A stretch of 64,000 nt of DNA from an uncultured Tenacibaculum sp. (GCA_947504185.1 CANNGJ010000011.1:32822-96821), one strand, 5' to 3'; numbered from the stretch's first letter, positions 39,099 through 49,570 are shown. Notes: generated from the sequence alone by a model not told the origin. Numbers and translations: made by a program.

Positions 39099-39407
39099 TC
39101 AAAAATCTCCTTTTGCCCATTTTTCCTGTAACTCAATATATTTTTGTTTTGGTTCGCAAGTTTTCCAATTAATAGTATGCTTTTTACATATTTGAAGATG
39201 AAATATAAACCCAATTAAAGGGTGCCCTATAATAAATAGCAAACTCCAATGTAAAAACCAATACGAAAGAGCAAAAGATACGCCTACATAAAAAAGGAAT
39301 TTTCCTGGTATTTTCCACTTTGGTCTTACATATTTTCCATTGTGAAAATAACCTAAAAACCAAATAAAAATGGCTAATATTGTATATAAAAGTTGAACTG
39401 TTTTCAT
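39099..39407 (-). CDS. Small membrane protein, unknown function
   Basis: 102 aa with 2-3 hydrophobic segments. Confidence 0.45.
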   Translation of the reverse strand: MKTVQLLYTILAIFIWFLGYFHNGKYVRPKWKIPGKFLFYVGVSFALSYWFLHWSLLFIIGHPLIGFIFHLQICKKHTINWKTCEPKQKYIELQEKWAKGDF

Positions 39408-39667
39408 TTTAAAAAAGGATTTCCTAGTTCTCTTAATTTTCTTAAATGTGTGTTGCAGAGTTCTGATATCTCACAAAAATCTTCAGAAAAATATAATTTA
39501 AACATATTTTGGGTGTCGCAACTTACTCCCAACAAATACCCTGTAGGGAATATTTTGAGCGCTACAGCAGATTCTGTTTGTTCATCTTCTTCCTTAACAA
39601 CGATAGGCCACTCGGTAGCTCCTTCTGCTAATTTGTATGCTTGCTTTTCAGTAATTTCTTTTATCAT
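39404..39667 (-). CDS. Hypothetical protein
   Basis: 87 aa; 4-nt overlap with the next gene. Confidence 0.45.
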   Translation of the reverse strand: MIKEITEKQAYKLAEGATEWPIVVKEEDEQTESAVALKIFPTGYLLGVSCDTQNMFKLYFSEDFCEISELCNTHLRKLRELGNPFLK

Positions 39668-39686
39668 TTTAAAAATGAATATTAAT

Positions 39687-40130
39687 TTAACAATTTCTAT
39701 TTATCCACCTTTTAAAGGTCATTTCAAATTTTATTTCTCCATCTCCATAAACTCCAATTTCTATCCAACCTGACTTTCTGTAAAATAAATCAGCTCTTGT
39801 GTTTGGTGTAGTACTTAACCAAATGCTTTTATCAGTTTGGTTAAAATACCAGTTTAACATTTTATCATGCAATTGTCTTCCAATTCCTTTTTTGTCATAA
39901 GTTGGGTGAACGAATAATGCCCAAACGTTATTTTCTTTTAAATCAACTATTGAAAAACCTACAACTTTGTTTTCAATTTCGCATACCCATCCTTTCCCTC
40001 TTTTAGTTATATAATCTAAACAATCTGTATCAGTAACTAAATCGGGATTTGATAAAATGTTTTCTTTTACACTGTTACGTATAATTTGAATTTCAGCAAT
40101 ATCAGCTTTGGTTGCCGTTCTAAATATCAT
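39687..40130 (-). CDS. GNAT family N-acetyltransferase
   Basis: ALFVHPTYDKKGIGRQLHDKML acetyl-CoA-binding motif. Confidence 0.9.
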   Translation of the reverse strand: MIFRTATKADIAEIQIIRNSVKENILSNPDLVTDTDCLDYITKRGKGWVCEIENKVVGFSIVDLKENNVWALFVHPTYDKKGIGRQLHDKMLNWYFNQTDKSIWLSTTPNTRADLFYRKSGWIEIGVYGDGEIKFEMTFKRWINRNC

Positions 40131-40196
40131 TTTTTAATTTATGTATTAGTTTTTATGTAATTGCTTTTTTACAATTGTTTATAACTGATTTTTAAA

Positions 40197-40474
40197 CTAA
40201 ATTTCATTAAGTTCTTTAACTGTAAATTCATTTTCAATGTTTCCAGTATTTAGAGTAGTTTTAGGTTCAAAAAGAAGAACTTTTACTTCTCCAACTGCAA
40301 TAGGTTTATGATTGGTTTTTCTAGGAATAATAACAAATTCTCCAGGGTCTAACTCTAAAGTTTTATTATCTAAAACCATTAATAACTTTCCTTCAATGAC
40401 AAGAAACATTTCGTCTTCATTTTCGTGTTGTGCATTATAAATTTATCTTTAAGATTTACAGTCTTTATTTCCAT
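40197..40474 (-). pseudogene. Cupin-domain protein with out-of-frame internal deletion
   Basis: ATG at 40474 reads MEIKTVNLKDKFI..., then frame changes to ..NAQHENEDEMFLVIEGKLLMVLDNKTLELDPGEFVIIP. Confidence 0.75.
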
Positions 40475-40621
40475 TTAATTTTTATAGTTTGTTTACAATT
40501 ATTACACAAATACAATTTAATCTATTCGATCTTTTAACCATCATTCAACTTATTTCTAAATATGAAAAAAAAAATCAAATAATTGTTTTTTAAGCAAAGA
40601 TACATATATTTGCTCTTTAAC

Positions 40622-40639
40622 AAACCAACTAGTCGGTTT
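40622..40639. promoter_or_regulatory. Candidate TetR autoregulatory operator
   Basis: AAACCAACTAGTCGGTTT near-palindrome just upstream of the TetR gene. Confidence 0.6.
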
Positions 40640-40645
40640 TAATAT

Positions 40646-41221
40646 TTGGTGTTTATGGTTTCTAAAATGGCAATCGTTATAGATGTGGCAAGAGAACTCT
40701 TTGCAGAAAAAGGATATGATAATACCTCTATGGCAGATATTTGCAATAAAGCGAGTGTATCAAAAGGGTTAATTTATCATCACTTCTCATCAAAAGAAGA
40801 ACTTTTAAAGGCTATATACATTAGTACAGTAGAAGAAATGAAAAACTTGGGAGGAGAAATTAATTTAAACAAACCTCCTAAAGAGATAATTATAGAATAT
40901 ATAGATACTATTATAGAGCAGGTTAAATTGCATAAGACCTTTTTTAAAATTCATTTAAACAATTCAGTCTTTCAACCGAGTACTCGTAAAATTTTGCAAG
41001 AGCATATTGCATCTACTACAACTACTTATTTAGAGCAAGTGAAAATGGTATTTAATAGAGTGGATAAAAAAAATGCAGATGTATTGAGTTATCTGTTAAT
41101 TTCTAAAATTGACGGAGTGGTATTAAACTATTTAACGGTATTTAAGGATTATCCAATTGACCAAGTTAAGAAAGCACTAATAGAAGAGTACAAAATATTA
41201 TTAAACCAAAATTTATCTTAA
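40646..41221 (+). CDS. TetR/AcrR family regulator
   Basis: ARELFAEKGYDNTSMADICNKASVSKGLIYHHFSSKEELLKAI. Confidence 0.94.
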   Translation: MVFMVSKMAIVIDVARELFAEKGYDNTSMADICNKASVSKGLIYHHFSSKEELLKAIYISTVEEMKNLGGEINLNKPPKEIIIEYIDTIIEQVKLHKTFFKIHLNNSVFQPSTRKILQEHIASTTTTYLEQVKMVFNRVDKKNADVLSYLLISKIDGVVLNYLTVFKDYPIDQVKKALIEEYKILLNQNLS

Positions 41222-41230
41222 TCAACATCA

Positions 41231-42043
41231 ATGAAAAAAATATTACTCATTCTGTTTGCAGCAATGCTACTATTTAATTGCACAGAAAAGAAAACAGAAT
41301 TGATAATTCTTGGCACAGTACATAAACCCATTAAAGGTTTTCAACCAGATAGCCTCTATAAAATCTTAGTTAATATAAAACCAGATTTAATTCTCTTTGA
41401 AGTAGACTCATCCTTCTTTACTAAAGAATTTAAATTTAATAAAACTTGGGATAGTAATGAGAATATTACTACCGTTAAGTATATGAAAAATTTTGATGTT
41501 GATGTTAGACCTTATGAATTTACTAGCAGGAATGAATATAGAAGAAAAATAGGTGCCAGACCTACGGACTCTAAAGCCCTAAAGCTTTTAGACAGTATGT
41601 TTAAAAAGGAACAATTAGATTCTGTAAGCAAACAAGTTTACAGCCAGTTTTTAAGATTAAATGACACGCTAAATTCGTTCGCTTTTTATGGAGCCGAGGC
41701 ATTTAATAATATTGAAGCAGATAAGATATCTGAGGCTAGACAACACCATAAATACAAAGAACTTTTAAAGATAATGGAAAAATATTCTGTTTTTTCTGAA
41801 ACCTTCTTTGTAAAAAATAATAATGATAGCATAAGCTATTTAGAAGGTTATAAAAGAGCTTCCAAGTTTTGGGATTTAAGAAATGAAACAATGTCAAAAA
41901 ACATTTTACATTTTGTAAAAGAATACAAAGGTAGCAAAATTGTGGTTTTGAATGGTTATTACCATAGATATTATTTAAACGCTTTAATTAAACCAAAACA
42001 AGATAGTTTAAGATTTATAGTTAAAGAGTTTTATGATTACTAA
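41231..42043 (+). CDS. Putative lipoprotein, unknown function (possibly TraB/ChaN-like)
   Basis: Lipobox LFNC; ELIILGTVHKPIKGF...KPDLILFEVDSSF. Confidence 0.5.
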   Translation: MKKILLILFAAMLLFNCTEKKTELIILGTVHKPIKGFQPDSLYKILVNIKPDLILFEVDSSFFTKEFKFNKTWDSNENITTVKYMKNFDVDVRPYEFTSRNEYRRKIGARPTDSKALKLLDSMFKKEQLDSVSKQVYSQFLRLNDTLNSFAFYGAEAFNNIEADKISEARQHHKYKELLKIMEKYSVFSETFFVKNNNDSISYLEGYKRASKFWDLRNETMSKNILHFVKEYKGSKIVVLNGYYHRYYLNALIKPKQDSLRFIVKEFYDY

Positions 42044-42512
42044 ATCTATACATTTCAATTATAAGTTCAATTATTCAAGAGTTAAATGTCAAAAAATATA
42101 CATTCACTTTATTGGTGCTACGGCTACCTCTTTTGGTGTTAAAAAGCATATACACTCTGTTCCAGAGAAAATGATACTTATCAGTCCATATAATTCAATC
42201 AACTATTTGGCCGAAAACATGGCTAACTTTTTAAAGCTTAATAAAAAGTTTGTTAATGAGTTTAACAATAAAATTTTAGAAGAACTAAATCATTCTCTTG
42301 AAGAACTAGAAATATCGAAACAAGTTGAAAATTTAAAAGATCATAATATTTCAATTATTCATTCAATTGACGACCCGATAATAGATTTCTCAGAAAGCAA
42401 AAAGATTAAAAACAACTCTTTAACCAATGTTAATTTAGAATTAGTAGATGGAGCAAAACATTCAAAAAGTCACCCAATTATTTTTAATGCAGTATTAAAA
42501 AAAGTTAGTTAA
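42033..42512 (+). pseudogene. C-terminal fragment of an alpha/beta hydrolase
   Basis: GATATSFGV resembles a nucleophile-elbow remnant; ISIIHSIDDPIIDFSES (Asp) and DGAKHSKSHP (His); no N-terminal core. Confidence 0.6.
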
Positions 42513-42547
42513 CTACACTAAATGATTTTACCAAAAAATAATATCTT

Positions 42548-43510
42548 ATGATAAAAAGAATAACAGCCATATTATTTTGTCTTATTCTTCAGAGTAGTTT
42601 TTCACAAAATACTGTCGAAGCTGAATTTGACACTATTTTTAGATATGAGTTTACATCCTTAAAAAATAAGCATAACAAAAAAGTTCTTATAGACGAAGCA
42701 CATAATACCATATATTCATTACCCCACGGAAAAGCAAGTGCTAGAGAAATGTTACGAATAATGGAAGTAGATGGCTTTGAAGTTGAGTTCACAAAAAACA
42801 AATTAGACTCAATCAATCTTACAAAATCTAAAGTAAATTTGTTAGTCTTACATGGTATGCCAAACGATAAGGTTACCTTAAATAGTGGTTCAAAACAAGA
42901 AATTTTATATAAATCACCGTTAGATAATCAAGAAGTAGTTGATATTACAAAATATGTATATCATGGTGGAAGTCTACTCTTGTTTTTAAGTCATTTTCCA
43001 AATGGTAGTGGCGCATTACCGCTTTTAGAAGCTTTTCAAGTAAAATTTAGAGACGGATATGCATTTCATCCAAATTATCTTGGGCATAATGGAGGGTTAT
43101 GTAGTCACTTCTTGATGAATGATGAAAACAATCTTTTAAAAAAAGAGCATCCTGTTTTTAAGGATAATTATAACCTAAAAACGCCAATGCCAAACAATGT
43201 AAAATTCCTTTGTGGTGCCGCTGTCTTTAGAAACTCTGAAGACGTGATATTAGCATTTCCAAACAACACGACCAACTTTACTCCAGCAAAAAACAGTGAA
43301 GACATTGAAGAAATCTCTGACGCCTATGCAGGAATGATTGGGTTTGAGTATGGCGCGGGCAGAGTTGTTATTGCAACAGACCAAGGTATGTTTAGAAGCT
43401 TGGATTTGATAATTGATGACGAAAAAATACCAGTTACCATTCATGATCCAGAATGCGATAATGCGACCTTGTTTTTGAATGTTTTGAGATGGCTGGCTCA
43501 ACTAAATTAA
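42548..43510 (+). CDS. DUF4350-like / GATase1-like exported protein
   Basis: Signal peptide; KVLIDEAHNTIYSLPHG, VNLLVLHGMPN, GGSLLLFLSHFP, GAGRVVIATDQGMF. Confidence 0.6.
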   Translation: MIKRITAILFCLILQSSFSQNTVEAEFDTIFRYEFTSLKNKHNKKVLIDEAHNTIYSLPHGKASAREMLRIMEVDGFEVEFTKNKLDSINLTKSKVNLLVLHGMPNDKVTLNSGSKQEILYKSPLDNQEVVDITKYVYHGGSLLLFLSHFPNGSGALPLLEAFQVKFRDGYAFHPNYLGHNGGLCSHFLMNDENNLLKKEHPVFKDNYNLKTPMPNNVKFLCGAAVFRNSEDVILAFPNNTTNFTPAKNSEDIEEISDAYAGMIGFEYGAGRVVIATDQGMFRSLDLIIDDEKIPVTIHDPECDNATLFLNVLRWLAQLN

Positions 43511-43555
43511 ACTGATTTCGACTAACAAAATCATTGGCTATAAAAACTTGTTGCT

Positions 43556-44374
43556 ATGAGTAAGTTAAAAAACATAAGAGAACTATTTCAACCTATACAG
43601 CCATCTGTAAGAAAAGTAGGAGGAAATGTTTCTTATACCGAATTCCCGCCGTCAACTAACTTACAACCGTATATATATTGTTATTGGCAACTAAAAACAA
43701 CTAAAAAACTAGACGAACATTTTAGTTATAAAGTAGTTTCTGATGGTTGTATAGATATTTTATTTGAAATAAATAATCCGAAAGAAAACTTTGTAGCTGG
43801 TTTTTGTAGAAAGTATACTGAATATGTATTACTGCCAGAATTTAACTATGTGGGCATACGCTTTTTACCAACCATTTTCCCTCAATTTTTTCACGTAAGT
43901 GCAGAAGAGTTAAGTAATAAGTTTCAAATCTTGGGTAATTTTGCTCCGCAAACTTCAAAGTTTATTGCCGAACATTTTTACGTAGAGATGAACGTAAATG
44001 AAATAAAGCAAAAGCTTGATAATCATTTTACATCTCTTTTAAACAAAATTACTTTTGATCTTGATAATAGATTGTATAATGCCATAGATATTATTCTTAA
44101 AAATTATGGGGTTTTAAATGTTCAAAAAGATATTGATGTTGGGTTGAGTAATAGGCAATTAAGAAGACTTTTTCAGTTTTATATAGGCGATTCCCCTAAA
44201 ACGTTCAGTAAAGTTGTTCAGTTTCAAAATATACTAAAAGCTAAACCATCAAAACAAAGTTTAAAACAAAACAAACTATTCTATGATGTAGGATATTACG
44301 ATCAATCTCATTTTATAAAAGATTTTAAGAATTTTTATGGAGTTACACCCAATAAAGCATTTGACAGAAGTTAA
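43556..44374 (+). CDS. AraC family transcriptional regulator
   Basis: C-terminal HTH: SNRQLRRLFQFYIGDSPKTFSKVVQFQ...DVGYYDQSHFIKDFKNFYGVTPNKA. Confidence 0.92.
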   Translation: MSKLKNIRELFQPIQPSVRKVGGNVSYTEFPPSTNLQPYIYCYWQLKTTKKLDEHFSYKVVSDGCIDILFEINNPKENFVAGFCRKYTEYVLLPEFNYVGIRFLPTIFPQFFHVSAEELSNKFQILGNFAPQTSKFIAEHFYVEMNVNEIKQKLDNHFTSLLNKITFDLDNRLYNAIDIILKNYGVLNVQKDIDVGLSNRQLRRLFQFYIGDSPKTFSKVVQFQNILKAKPSKQSLKQNKLFYDVGYYDQSHFIKDFKNFYGVTPNKAFDRS

Positions 44375-44418
44375 TATGTCCGTTTTTTACTATTGACAAA
44401 TGAGCTATCAACATAATT

Positions 44419-44907
44419 TTGTGGTATAAATTAAAAACTAAAACGATGAAACAAGTTTTAAAAATCTCACTAATCTTTTTAGTAATAACACAAATGAATG
44501 CTCAAACAAATCAAAATTTAAAAACTATGAAATTAAACGCAGGAATTATTACAGAAAAATTATCGGAAACCAAAGAGTTTTACAAAAACGTACTCGGTTT
44601 TGGAGTTACTTTCGAAAATGAGTTTTATTTACTAATGCACACTCCCAATCATCAAGCAGAAATTAGTTTTTTACTACCAAATCACCCAACTCAAAAACCT
44701 TTATTTCAAAAAGCATTTGCAGGAAACGGAATGTATTTAACTATTGAGGTTGATGATGTTGATAAAGTTTACCAAGACATAAAAAAGAAAGGTATAGAAA
44801 TTAAAATAGATATTAGAAATGAACCTTGGGGCGATAGGCATTTTGCAATTGTTGATCCAAACGGAATAGGAATTGACATAGTTAAATATACAGCCCCAAA
44901 ACAGTGA
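44419..44907 (+). CDS. VOC family protein
   Basis: KEFYKNVLGFGVTFENEF...GDRHFAIVDPNGIGIDIV; true start probably internal. Confidence 0.88.
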   Translation: MWYKLKTKTMKQVLKISLIFLVITQMNAQTNQNLKTMKLNAGIITEKLSETKEFYKNVLGFGVTFENEFYLLMHTPNHQAEISFLLPNHPTQKPLFQKAFAGNGMYLTIEVDDVDKVYQDIKKKGIEIKIDIRNEPWGDRHFAIVDPNGIGIDIVKYTAPKQ

Positions 44908-45272
44908 AAATAAGTACGGAGGTTTATACTAGTAAAATTAATGATTGTGAAAGGTTTTATGTTGAGTACTTTCAATTTAAAATAAAATTTAAAACAGAAG
45001 GTTTCATTATACTTCAACATAAGAAATATCCAGAATATGAATTGATGTTTTGCTTACCAAATTCGCCTTTTGTAAACCCTGTTTTCCATCCAGAATATAA
45101 TGGCAAAGGTATTATACTACAGTTTGAAGTCGATAATGTGGAGCAAGAATATAAACGCTTAAAAAAGCTAGGGTTAGGCATCGTTGTAGATTTAGTAAAA
45201 GAAGATATTAATGGGTATCATTTTACAATAAAAGACCCTAGCGGATTATTAATAGATATAGTAAGCTATTAA
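44904..45272 (+). CDS. VOC family protein, paralog of the preceding gene
   Basis: CERFYVEYFQFKIKFKTEGF...YHFTIKDPSGLLIDIV; ATGA overlap. Confidence 0.87.
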   Translation: MKISTEVYTSKINDCERFYVEYFQFKIKFKTEGFIILQHKKYPEYELMFCLPNSPFVNPVFHPEYNGKGIILQFEVDNVEQEYKRLKKLGLGIVVDLVKEDINGYHFTIKDPSGLLIDIVSY

Positions 45273-45283
45273 AACTTGAACAA

Positions 45284-46024
45284 ATGAAAACAAGCAACAG
45301 TATAACAGCATATTTTAACGAGTCTTTAGCCTCTCTGTTATCAGAAAAAATAAAACAGGTTTATCGCTCTTTTAACTCTGAAAGTTTTATAAAGAACGTT
45401 AAAATAGATGTAGTTGGCAAAACATATACACAACGAATTGTTTTAATAGCAGAACAATTAGCAGAACATCTTCCTAAAGATTATGAAAAGGCTATAGATA
45501 TATTGATTTCGATTTTAGGGGAAGAAAATCCAAATGAAACAGGAATGTTTAAGTTCTATTACTGGGTTATGCCTATTGGTAAGTATGTTGAGCTATATGG
45601 TGTTGATTATTACGCTACTTCAATAAAAGCTATAGAAGCCATCACTAAACGTAATACTGGAGAGTACGCCATCAGGCCGTTTATCAGGAAATACCCTAAT
45701 AAGAGTTTAAAGCAAATGAAAAAGTGGGCACAATCTAGTAACTTTCATTTAAGGCGTTTAGCCAGCGAAGGATTAAGACCTAAACTACCTTGGTGTACAA
45801 AACTAGATACATTTAATGCAAACCCTTACCCAGTATTTGAGGTTTTAGAACTTTTAAAAGAAGACCAAGTAATGTTTGTTAAAAAATCTGTAGGAAATCA
45901 TCTTACAGATTGGCTAAAAGTAAATTACGAACCCACAAAACTACTGATTAATAAATGGAAAGAATCTGATAATAAACACACACAATGGATTATAAAAAGA
46001 GCAACACGAAAAATAAGAGTCTGA
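45284..46024 (+). CDS. DNA alkylation repair protein, HEAT-repeat AlkC/AlkD-like
   Basis: WAQSSNFHLRRLASEGLRPKLPW; KKSVGNHLTDWLK; HEAT-like repeats. Confidence 0.85.
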   Translation: MKTSNSITAYFNESLASLLSEKIKQVYRSFNSESFIKNVKIDVVGKTYTQRIVLIAEQLAEHLPKDYEKAIDILISILGEENPNETGMFKFYYWVMPIGKYVELYGVDYYATSIKAIEAITKRNTGEYAIRPFIRKYPNKSLKQMKKWAQSSNFHLRRLASEGLRPKLPWCTKLDTFNANPYPVFEVLELLKEDQVMFVKKSVGNHLTDWLKVNYEPTKLLINKWKESDNKHTQWIIKRATRKIRV

Positions 46025-46158
46025 TGAAATGGCTTAACAAACTCATAACGCTGTTTATAACCCAGTTATCTTCTGTTCTCTATATTGAAATAAATAATCT
46101 AAAAATTGAAATAACAGAAGAAGAAATAATTGAGCAACTAGAAAGCAGAAAAGCATAA
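46024..46158 (+). CDS. 44-aa small ORF coupled to the upstream gene (not in ORF track)
   Basis: TGATG stop/start overlap; MKWLNKLITLFITQLSSVLYIEINNLKIEITEEEIIEQLESRKA. Confidence 0.5.
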   Translation: MKWLNKLITLFITQLSSVLYIEINNLKIEITEEEIIEQLESRKA

Positions 46159-46370
46159 GCAACTTGCTTAAAAATAAATAGTTAAAAGCAAAATTATTTT
46201 GTAAACTATTTGTTAACTAAACGGGATGGGGTTAGTAAAAAACACTAACTCTGTCCTAATAGTTGAAAAACAATAAAAAATAACTAAATTAAATAGTATA
46301 AAATATTAATCATAAATTGTTGCTTTATTTCTAAAATAATAAAATTACAAACCAATAGAACAAGGGAACG

Positions 46371-47033
46371 ATGAAGAAATTAAAAATCATAAAAAAAATA
46401 GATTGGAAATATATTACCCGTGAAATATTGCTACTATTTATTGGAATTAATCTCGCCATATGGTTTAATAATTGGAACTCTCAAAAAAAGTCTGACAAGA
46501 ATAAGATAATTGTTATTGATAAGATAACGGTTGAAATAAAAAATAATCTTAAAGAATTAAAAAAAACGCTAAAATCTAATCGCAATATAATAGAAGCTTC
46601 TTCTGAATATGCTGAATTATTTGAAGGTAACACTTCACGCATAAAAGCATCACCTAAAAAAAGAGTACAGCTCCAAAAAAAGTTTCCTAACTTTTATAGA
46701 GTAAAAGACTCTATAAGACTTGAAAAAGAACTGTACCTATACAATGGTGTTAAACTTATTGAACTTGAAATCCCCCAACTAACTAAAATAGCTTGGGAAA
46801 CAGCAAAAACCATAAATATTATTAATGAGTTTAAATATAATTGTTTGTATGAGTTAGAAAGCATCTATGGGTTACAAGAGAGAGTTCAAAATGAAATAAA
46901 CAAATCTTCGGATGCACTACAAAAAGAAAATGTTAATGAGCTTTTAAAAATTTTACGTTTTGAAAATCAATTAAATAATCAATTAATAAGTAGCTATTCA
47001 AAAATGTTAAAAAACATTAACAGCTGCTATTAA
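46371..47033 (+). CDS. DUF6090-like membrane-anchored protein
   Basis: Single TM near N-terminus: REILLLFIGINLAIWFNNWN, then coiled coil. Confidence 0.65.
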   Translation: MKKLKIIKKIDWKYITREILLLFIGINLAIWFNNWNSQKKSDKNKIIVIDKITVEIKNNLKELKKTLKSNRNIIEASSEYAELFEGNTSRIKASPKKRVQLQKKFPNFYRVKDSIRLEKELYLYNGVKLIELEIPQLTKIAWETAKTINIINEFKYNCLYELESIYGLQERVQNEINKSSDALQKENVNELLKILRFENQLNNQLISSYSKMLKNINSCY

Positions 47034-47259
47034 ATAAAATTAATCAACGATTTCTAAAAATATAAATTTTTAATCTTGATGGTTTTAATCAATATTTTTA
47101 CTTGCAGGTAACAATAACATGAGCAATTGCCTCATTTTTTAATAAAAACAAAGAAATGAGTGTTAAAAACTTGTAATAAACGATATAATATTAGTTTTTA
47201 CTAAACAATAACGATAAGACAGTTCCAACTTAAGTAGTACTTCTTTACTATATACATAA

Positions 47260-47961
47260 TTAGCACGATGTTTTTTGAATTTGCATGATTGAAAAGATAT
47301 GCATAAAAATTGCAGAGGGTACCATAAATGCAGGTAATAAAATAAATGGCAATTGAGTAAATCGGATGTCAATTAATTCTGTTTCACTTCCCCATACCTG
47401 TGGTGCAAAATAGGATGAAACCATAATGCTCACTACAATTATCAAAAAGATAATTCCAATGACATTCCAAATTATTGCTATTTTTTTTGGAATAATCGGT
47501 TTAACAAATGTAAAGTAGCCCACAAATGGTGCAGTACATGCAAATACAATTTCAAAATTATACCCCTCAAATGTTACTTGAATTGGAATCAATCCAGCAG
47601 TATAGGTCATAAGTATTATTAGTTCCATCACAATCCTGAAGCTCTGATAATAGATTGACCAAGTAGTTGGAATGTGCTCAAATAGTAAGCTATTTCTCTT
47701 GGAATATAGGAATAGACCAATAAATGCTATGGAAGGAATAAATACTAAAATAGGAAACCTTGGAGGCATTGATTTGTCAAAAATAAACCCATTGTAAGAG
47801 ATAAGATACAGGTAGATGAGCCAAGCGATTATTCCAAAAAAATAGAAAAAAGTCGCTCTTTTTACCTTTTGGCGTTCTTGATACCTAAATACTTTTCGTA
47901 GAGCTATATATATAGCTGTTACAAGTGAAGCGAAAACAAATAAGTATGTAAACACTAACAT
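47260..47961 (-). CDS. Polytopic membrane protein, unknown
   Basis: Six or more hydrophobic segments. Confidence 0.55.
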   Translation of the reverse strand: MLVFTYLFVFASLVTAIYIALRKVFRYQERQKVKRATFFYFFGIIAWLIYLYLISYNGFIFDKSMPPRFPILVFIPSIAFIGLFLYSKRNSLLFEHIPTTWSIYYQSFRIVMELIILMTYTAGLIPIQVTFEGYNFEIVFACTAPFVGYFTFVKPIIPKKIAIIWNVIGIIFLIIVVSIMVSSYFAPQVWGSETELIDIRFTQLPFILLPAFMVPSAIFMHIFSIMQIQKTSC

Positions 47962-48440
47962 ATATTGTGATTTTTTAATGTTGAATGAATGGCATTAAGG
48001 GCATCTTCTCCCTCTTTTCCTATAATTTCTTTTACCTCTTTCATGGCATTTTCCCAACTTGGAACAATACTTTCTAATAGTTGTTTGCCCTTTTCTGTTG
48101 TAGTTAAAGAATGCTTTTCAAATGATATGAGACCTTTGTTTGTAAGTCTTTTTATATTTCTATTAACCGTTGACTTTTCAGATACTAAAAAGTCGGAAAT
48201 ACTCTTTTGGTTTACATTTTTACTTTTCGTGACAAAGAAGAGAATACTTAATTGACTGTCTGTTATTTCAAAAGACTTCAAGTGCTTTCTGAATATGTTG
48301 GCAATCATTCGATTACACATCATCATTTTATTTGAATAGCATGTTATAGGATTTGCGGCCGCTATTTTGGGATATTCTTGCTTCATTATACAAATATACA
48401 ACAAAAAGTTGTATATACAACTCTCTTGAAAGAGTAACAT
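47955..48440 (-). CDS. MarR family regulator
   Basis: ITDSQLSILFFVTKSKNVNQKSISDFLVSEKSTVNRNIKRLTNKGLIS wHTH. Confidence 0.88.
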   Translation of the reverse strand: MLLFQESCIYNFLLYICIMKQEYPKIAAANPITCYSNKMMMCNRMIANIFRKHLKSFEITDSQLSILFFVTKSKNVNQKSISDFLVSEKSTVNRNIKRLTNKGLISFEKHSLTTTEKGKQLLESIVPSWENAMKEVKEIIGKEGEDALNAIHSTLKNHNIC

Positions 48441-48474
48441 TTAGCAAACATAACAATATTGGTGAGCTTTAGCT

Positions 48475-48647
48475 GAATGCGTTCTATTTCAAGGGTTAAA
48501 CGTAGTTCTGCTTTGAGAATTCGAGAATTAGCGCCAAATTACTTTTAACCACCGATGACACACGTTTAGGCTCGAAGCCCGCAAGAGGAGATATAATTAA
48601 GATAAGGAGGAAAGTAATTTGGTAACCCTTGAGAAGAGAATACGTTC
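48475..48647. repeat. Structured element A: nested asymmetric inverted repeat
   Basis: GAATGCGTTCTATTTCAAGGGTTA (48475-48498) / TAACCCTTGAGAAGAGAATACGTTC (48623-48647); CCAAATTACTTT (48534-48545) / AAAGTAATTTGG (48611-48622); 35-nt conserved insert on the left side only. Confidence 0.75.
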
Positions 48648-48708
48648 TTTAAGATGCAGTTAAAACGTAGTTACACAGAGGGTTTTTTCATCTTTGTTGG
48701 CAGTAGTT

Positions 48709-49146
48709 TTATTTTACACAGTATTTTTTTGTCTGAATTAAAGGTAAAACAATTGGAATTAGAACTAATAAATTCATTAATGCATGAACTTTAAATCCTG
48801 TTACTAATGAGATATAACTATCACCAATGAACCATCCAACTGTAGAAAATAAAAATGTATACCAAGTCCATTTTAAACCATTCTTTATTCCGTGTTTTGC
48901 TAGAAAATAAATGGTTATTCCCCAGCTTACTAACAACCCTCCAGTTGCTCCATAAACAAACCGTTGAAATTTTAAATCTCCAGCGGATAATTGTCCATAC
49001 TTATCAAACGGAAAATAATTATCATAATACATTGAACCTAAAGTCCACTCCATAAATGGGGTAAAAGATAATAAGACTCCAAATGCTATAAGAGAAATTC
49101 CTATTACTTGAAGCCATTTTGTCCAAAAATTAAGTTTCGATTTCAT
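48709..49146 (-). CDS. Membrane protein, unknown
   Basis: Four hydrophobic segments, divergent from HxlR gene. Confidence 0.6.
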   Translation of the reverse strand: MKSKLNFWTKWLQVIGISLIAFGVLLSFTPFMEWTLGSMYYDNYFPFDKYGQLSAGDLKFQRFVYGATGGLLVSWGITIYFLAKHGIKNGLKWTWYTFLFSTVGWFIGDSYISLVTGFKVHALMNLLVLIPIVLPLIQTKKYCVK

Positions 49147-49219
49147 TGTTTAAGTTTTGAACAAATTTATATTCTATTTACTATATTTACAATAGTAATA
49201 TACTAAAGTATAGTAATAT

Positions 49220-49561
49220 ATGAAACAAGAAAAAATAGACAGTATGAAAAAAGAATTTATGGCTTTACAAGATTCTTTAGACATCATATCAGGTAAATGG
49301 AAAATTAAAATCATGGCCGTTTTATGTCAAGGGGAGTTTAGATTCTCTGAAATAGAAAAAGTAATCCCAGAAATAACTCCTAGAATGTTATCAAAAGAGT
49401 TAAAGTTACTGGTCCAAAATAAGCTTGTAACGAGAAAGGTCTATAATGACACTCCTGTCAAAGTTACCTATACATTAGATGACTATGGACTGTCTTTAGA
49501 GCCTGTGATACAAGAATTAGTGAAATGGGGAATGAATCACAGACGCAAAATATTTAAATAG
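49220..49561 (+). CDS. HxlR family transcriptional regulator
   Basis: LDIISGKWKIKIMAVLCQGEFRFSEIEKVIPEITPRMLSKELKLL. Confidence 0.94.
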   Translation: MKQEKIDSMKKEFMALQDSLDIISGKWKIKIMAVLCQGEFRFSEIEKVIPEITPRMLSKELKLLVQNKLVTRKVYNDTPVKVTYTLDDYGLSLEPVIQELVKWGMNHRRKIFK

Positions 49562-49570
49562 CTTCTTAAG

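Noticed and set aside
39099-39667. Overlapping small genes as a toxin-antitoxin pair
   Set aside because: One is a membrane protein, and neither shows a known toxin or antitoxin motif.
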